Below are positions 5,688 to 7,551 of a stretch of 7,551 bases of DNA, one piece after another (the stretch's first letter is position 1; the number at the start of each line of letters is the position of its first letter). The DNA is from JACKAN01 sp964502735 (GTDB lineage: Bacteria; Bdellovibrionota; Bdellovibrionia; Bdellovibrionales; UBA1609). Under the pieces are notes generated by a model. It was given only the letters and a program-made list of their open reading frames with translations. It was not told the origin of the DNA and did no database searches. The stretch covers positions 1 to 7,551 of the forward strand of contig CAZCYD010000092.1 in the NCBI GenBank assembly GCA_964502735.1, in the 5' to 3' direction. The translations under genes and the position numbers were made by a program.

Positions 5688-6249
5688 CAATTCGATCCCT
5701 TCTGATAAAGTCAGTGATAACGTCGCCGATAAAGTTACTAATAAGGCTACTGACAAAATCACCTACGAAGTGATCTCTTTTGAAAACTGGAGGGCCTCGG
5801 TAAAGCCCCTGTGGAAATGGATAGAAGATTACCACTGGATACCCATTATCAATAATCCCTATGGAATGGTTCAGTATATGGGCGAGGAAGTTTTCAAGAG
5901 AACCTTGCTCTTTCCGATTGCTGCAAAAATAAACAATCAACAGGTTGGCTGGTCATTAGTTTACAATATTTCAGATACGGCTATTCGCGTACGAGGCGTC
6001 TACGTCGACCCCAAGGCCCGCGGCCTTGGCATAGGTACTGGTCTCTATGACTTTGCTTTAAGCTTATGGCCAGAGCCCTGGTCTCTTTACGTTGGCTATT
6101 ATGATTCTGAGTCTATGGAGCTTTTTAAAAGAACATGGGGTTTGACGCCTTTCCCGGAGTTTAAATGGAGAACTCGACATATTCCAGGCCAGTCTCAAAC
6201 TAATCAAAAATCAATATGTTTAGCTTATAAAAAAATTTTAAGAACCTAA
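5668..6249 (+). CDS. GNAT-family N-acetyltransferase with N-terminal tetrapeptide repeat
   Basis: A 193-residue protein whose C-terminal ~160 residues fit the GNAT fold. It has a beta strand IRVRGVYVDP (106-115) followed by the acetyl-CoA pyrophosphate loop RGLGIGTG (118-125) and helix LYDFALSLW. Then come strand WSLYVGYYDSE and helix SMELFKRTWGLTPF (149-162), the usual GNAT motif B. The expected reaction is acyl transfer from acetyl-CoA to an amine; the acceptor is unknown. Before the domain lies an odd segment of five four-residue units (13-32), [DN][KN][VAI][SAT], which looks like a flexible linker. The ATG lies 20 nt inside the end of the PP-loop paralogue gene with only a distant GAGG, suggesting coupled translation. 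The 3' end overlaps the end of the convergent PLP-lyase-like gene by 12 nt. Confidence 0.82.
   Translation: MEKFCNNNSIPSDKVSDNVADKVTNKATDKITYEVISFENWRASVKPLWKWIEDYHWIPIINNPYGMVQYMGEEVFKRTLLFPIAAKINNQQVGWSLVYNISDTAIRVRGVYVDPKARGLGIGTGLYDFALSLWPEPWSLYVGYYDSESMELFKRTWGLTPFPEFKWRTRHIPGQSQTNQKSICLAYKKILRT
5704..5763 (+). repeat. Five 12-bp coding repeats in the GNAT gene
   Basis: Five in-frame 12-bp units start at 5704, 5716, 5728, 5740 and 5752. Units such as GATAAAGTCAGT, GATAACGTCGCC and GATAAAGTTACT encode DKVS, DNVA, DKVT, NKAT and DKIT. The units have drifted, so the repeat is old rather than a recent slippage product. Being a multiple of three, copy changes would alter linker length without a frameshift. 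Confidence 0.8.
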
Positions 6250-7278
6250 AAAAGAATATTTAGATTTATCAACATTGCCCGCAGAAATAAGACATACGAC
6301 ATTTGCATCAAAGTTTTCTTGATCTAAACTCGACATTTTTTTATAGGCGGCAAAAGTTGTTGCCGCAGATGGCTCAGCGAAAATCCCTTGCTGCGCATAA
6401 AGTTCCTCCATACTTTTAAGAATCTCATCTTCTTCAACCTCTATAACCTCATCTACATACTTAATAAGAGTCTTCTGATACTCTTTGCGAACCTCTGGTG
6501 ACCTGAGGGAGTCGGCGATCGTGGTTGGCGCCAAGTTTCCGCTCGGATTTAACTTATAAAAGAACCTATAAAAATCATTCGCAGATTGGGGCTCAGCTCC
6601 CACGACCATCACTTTATCGCCCATGAGTTGCTTTAATACAAATGAGCAACCCGCCAACAAGGCTCCTGAACCTACTGGACAAATAAATATTAATCTTTTG
6701 TCCAAAGCCTTTTCTGTAGAGTTTTGACTCGCTATTTGCTGTGTAATTTGATTATGAATTTCTAGAGCTAGGGTTCCCTTGGCTGCAACCTCATTTTTCC
6801 GGTCGTTTAAATTTAAAGGAAGTCGCCCTTCTCTTTTTGATATTTCTTCTACAACTTTATATCTCTCAATTTCGCTACGACCTTTACGTATAATCGTTAA
6901 ACCACTATCTTTAAAATCACCCAGCTTTTGCAGCTTGGTCTCGACAATATCCTCTGGAATAACAAGAGTGATGTCGACTTTTCTATTTATTTGTTCTAAT
7001 GCGTATAAAAACCCCAGGCCTAAATTGCCTGGGGTTGTTAACACAAGACCACGCTCCAATTGCTCTTTTGAAAGTCCTAAGAATATTCCAAGTGCAGCTC
7101 TTACCGTAAAGCTATTTGTAATTTGCAAATCTTCTCTTTTAAAATAAAGACCTTTGACCTTTGATCCATCTTTTTGATGAGCGGCTTGCAATGGTGTACA
7201 TTGAATATACGGGGCTATTTGCTCATACAAGTTCTCTACCGAAATAAGGCTTTCCATCTCGCAGGAATAGGCATCCAT
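6238..7278 (-). CDS. Fold-type II PLP-lyase homologue (threonine dehydratase-like) lacking the PLP lysine
   Basis: A 346-residue protein with the landmarks of the threonine dehydratase / threonine synthase superfamily in order: KREDLQITNSF (47-57), GNLGLG (84-89), PVGSGALLAG (201-210), a VVGAEP strand (225-230), EPSAA (302-306) and ISAGN (331-335). The family signature is KREDLQ.TgSFKxRGA, where K forms the Schiff base with PLP. Here the residue is Thr58 (ACG, 7105-7107), one base from AAG. The glycine loop GNHGQG has become GNLGLG and the usual SGGN is SAGN. Either it is a PLP-binding or non-PLP pseudo-enzyme, or it uses a different mechanism; ordinary dehydratase activity is unlikely. The gene is intact and full length. 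AGGAGAG 10 nt upstream supports ATG 7278. It follows the GNAT stop by 4 nt and lies in the same operon. Confidence 0.8.
   Translation of the reverse strand: MDAYSCEMESLISVENLYEQIAPYIQCTPLQAAHQKDGSKVKGLYFKREDLQITNSFTVRAALGIFLGLSKEQLERGLVLTTPGNLGLGFLYALEQINRKVDITLVIPEDIVETKLQKLGDFKDSGLTIIRKGRSEIERYKVVEEISKREGRLPLNLNDRKNEVAAKGTLALEIHNQITQQIASQNSTEKALDKRLIFICPVGSGALLAGCSFVLKQLMGDKVMVVGAEPQSANDFYRFFYKLNPSGNLAPTTIADSLRSPEVRKEYQKTLIKYVDEVIEVEEDEILKSMEELYAQQGIFAEPSAATTFAAYKKMSSLDQENFDANVVCLISAGNVDKSKYSFLGS
7004..7036 (-). terminator. Terminator-like hairpin inside the PLP-lyase-like gene
   Basis: AACCCCAGGC (7010-7019) and GCCTGGGGTT (7027-7036) form a perfect 10-bp GC-rich stem with a 7-nt loop. 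On the minus strand, the sense strand of the surrounding gene, the stem runs into a tract of five Ts (7011-7007) followed by ATAC. This is the layout of an intrinsic terminator, but it lies within an intact reading frame, encoding the GNLGLG loop region. It may cause partial premature termination, or it may be a codon-level coincidence. Confidence 0.35.
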
Positions 7279-7282
7279 AGAA

Positions 7283-7551
7283 CTAGCTCTCTCCTAGCTT
7301 TCTTACAGCTAAGTAGTGTTTTCCAAATTCATATTCATTGGTCTCGGCATAAATATGAAAATTGTTTTTCAAATAAAACCCGATGGCGTTCTCTCGTGGC
7401 ATAGTCCAAATAGATTTTCCTCCATGTTCTTGTGCAAAATCGGAGATATGACAAACCAAGGCCCTACCAACACCTTGTCCCCTTGAGGACTCACCAACCC
7501 ATAACCCTCTCGACCTAAAAGTCACCTCGTCTGTTTGATGCAAACTTATAA
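7283..7551 (-). CDS. GNAT-family N-acetyltransferase, C-terminal part (N-terminus off window)
   Basis: The minus-strand frame is open from the right edge to a TAG at 7283-7285, giving 89 complete residues. The TTG at 7543 can be read as a start, but the frame continues upstream to the edge and the fragment begins mid-domain, so the gene is partial here rather than short. It holds the core of a GNAT domain: strand FRSRGLWV followed by the acetyl-CoA loop RGQGVG, a helix RALVCHISDFAQEHG, strand SIWTMP and the motif B helix NAIGFYLKNNF. The acceptor substrate is unknown. Its last codons carry the AGGAGAG ribosome binding site of the PLP-lyase-like gene, whose ATG is 4 nt past the stop, so the two are translated from one message. 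Confidence 0.85.
   Translation of the reverse strand, partial: ISLHQTDEVTFRSRGLWVGESSRGQGVGRALVCHISDFAQEHGGKSIWTMPRENAIGFYLKNNFHIYAETNEYEFGKHYLAVRKLGES

Noticed and set aside
5623..5940. Minus-strand open frame of 105 codons across the pseudo-ATPase/GNAT junction
   Set aside because: Antisense to two well-supported genes; its repetitive stretch is just the complement of the GNAT 12-bp repeat.
6779..7147. Plus-strand open frame of 122 codons antisense to the PLP-lyase-like gene
   Set aside because: Serine- and leucine-rich shadow of a well-supported coding strand, without a ribosome site.

Overview
The window reads as dense bacterial DNA: moderately AT-rich, genes on both strands, short spacers and several overlapping gene ends. 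No rRNA, tRNA, CRISPR array, transposase or integrase is visible. The lineage cannot be fixed from the sequence. Gene style and families (2-oxoglutarate dioxygenases of the Asp/Asn-hydroxylase type, an HTTM membrane protein, stand-alone PP-loop ATPases, GNATs) fit a free-living or environmental Gram-negative bacterium, but this is a weak inference.

Layout, left to right. (1) Positions 1-675, minus strand: the N-terminal 225 residues of an Fe(II)/2-oxoglutarate dioxygenase-like protein that runs off the left edge. (2) Positions 759-2171, plus strand: a two-gene membrane operon, a small single-TM protein followed 3 nt later by an HTTM (vitamin-K-carboxylase-like) multi-pass protein, diverging from gene 1. 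(3) Positions 2172-2408: a convergent intergenic region with an almost perfect 41-bp inverted repeat and a 10-bp tandem repeat. (4) Positions 2409-4428, minus strand: a tightly coupled operon in transcription order 2OG dioxygenase -> asparagine-synthase-type PP-loop ATPase -> small redoxin-like protein lacking CxxC. (5) Positions 4429-4577: a divergent control region with three related half-sites, two of which form a 17-bp dyad. (6) Positions 4578-6249, plus strand: a diverged relative of the PP-loop ATPase that has lost the PP-loop, overlapping a GNAT acetyltransferase. (7) Positions 6238-7551, minus strand: a GNAT (5' part off the edge) followed by a fold-type II PLP-lyase homologue in which the Schiff-base lysine is replaced by threonine.

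The central divergent block (2409-6249) looks like one functional unit: an ATP-pyrophosphatase-type activating enzyme, its inactive-looking partner, a hydroxylase, an acetyltransferase and a redoxin-fold accessory. The flanks hold another dioxygenase, another GNAT and a PLP-lyase-like protein. My inference is a small pathway that modifies a metabolite, peptide or protein by amide or adenylate chemistry, hydroxylation and acylation. Its product cannot be read from the sequence. A recurring theme is enzyme folds without their hallmark catalytic residues, which suggests scaffold, subunit or regulatory roles, or novel chemistry.
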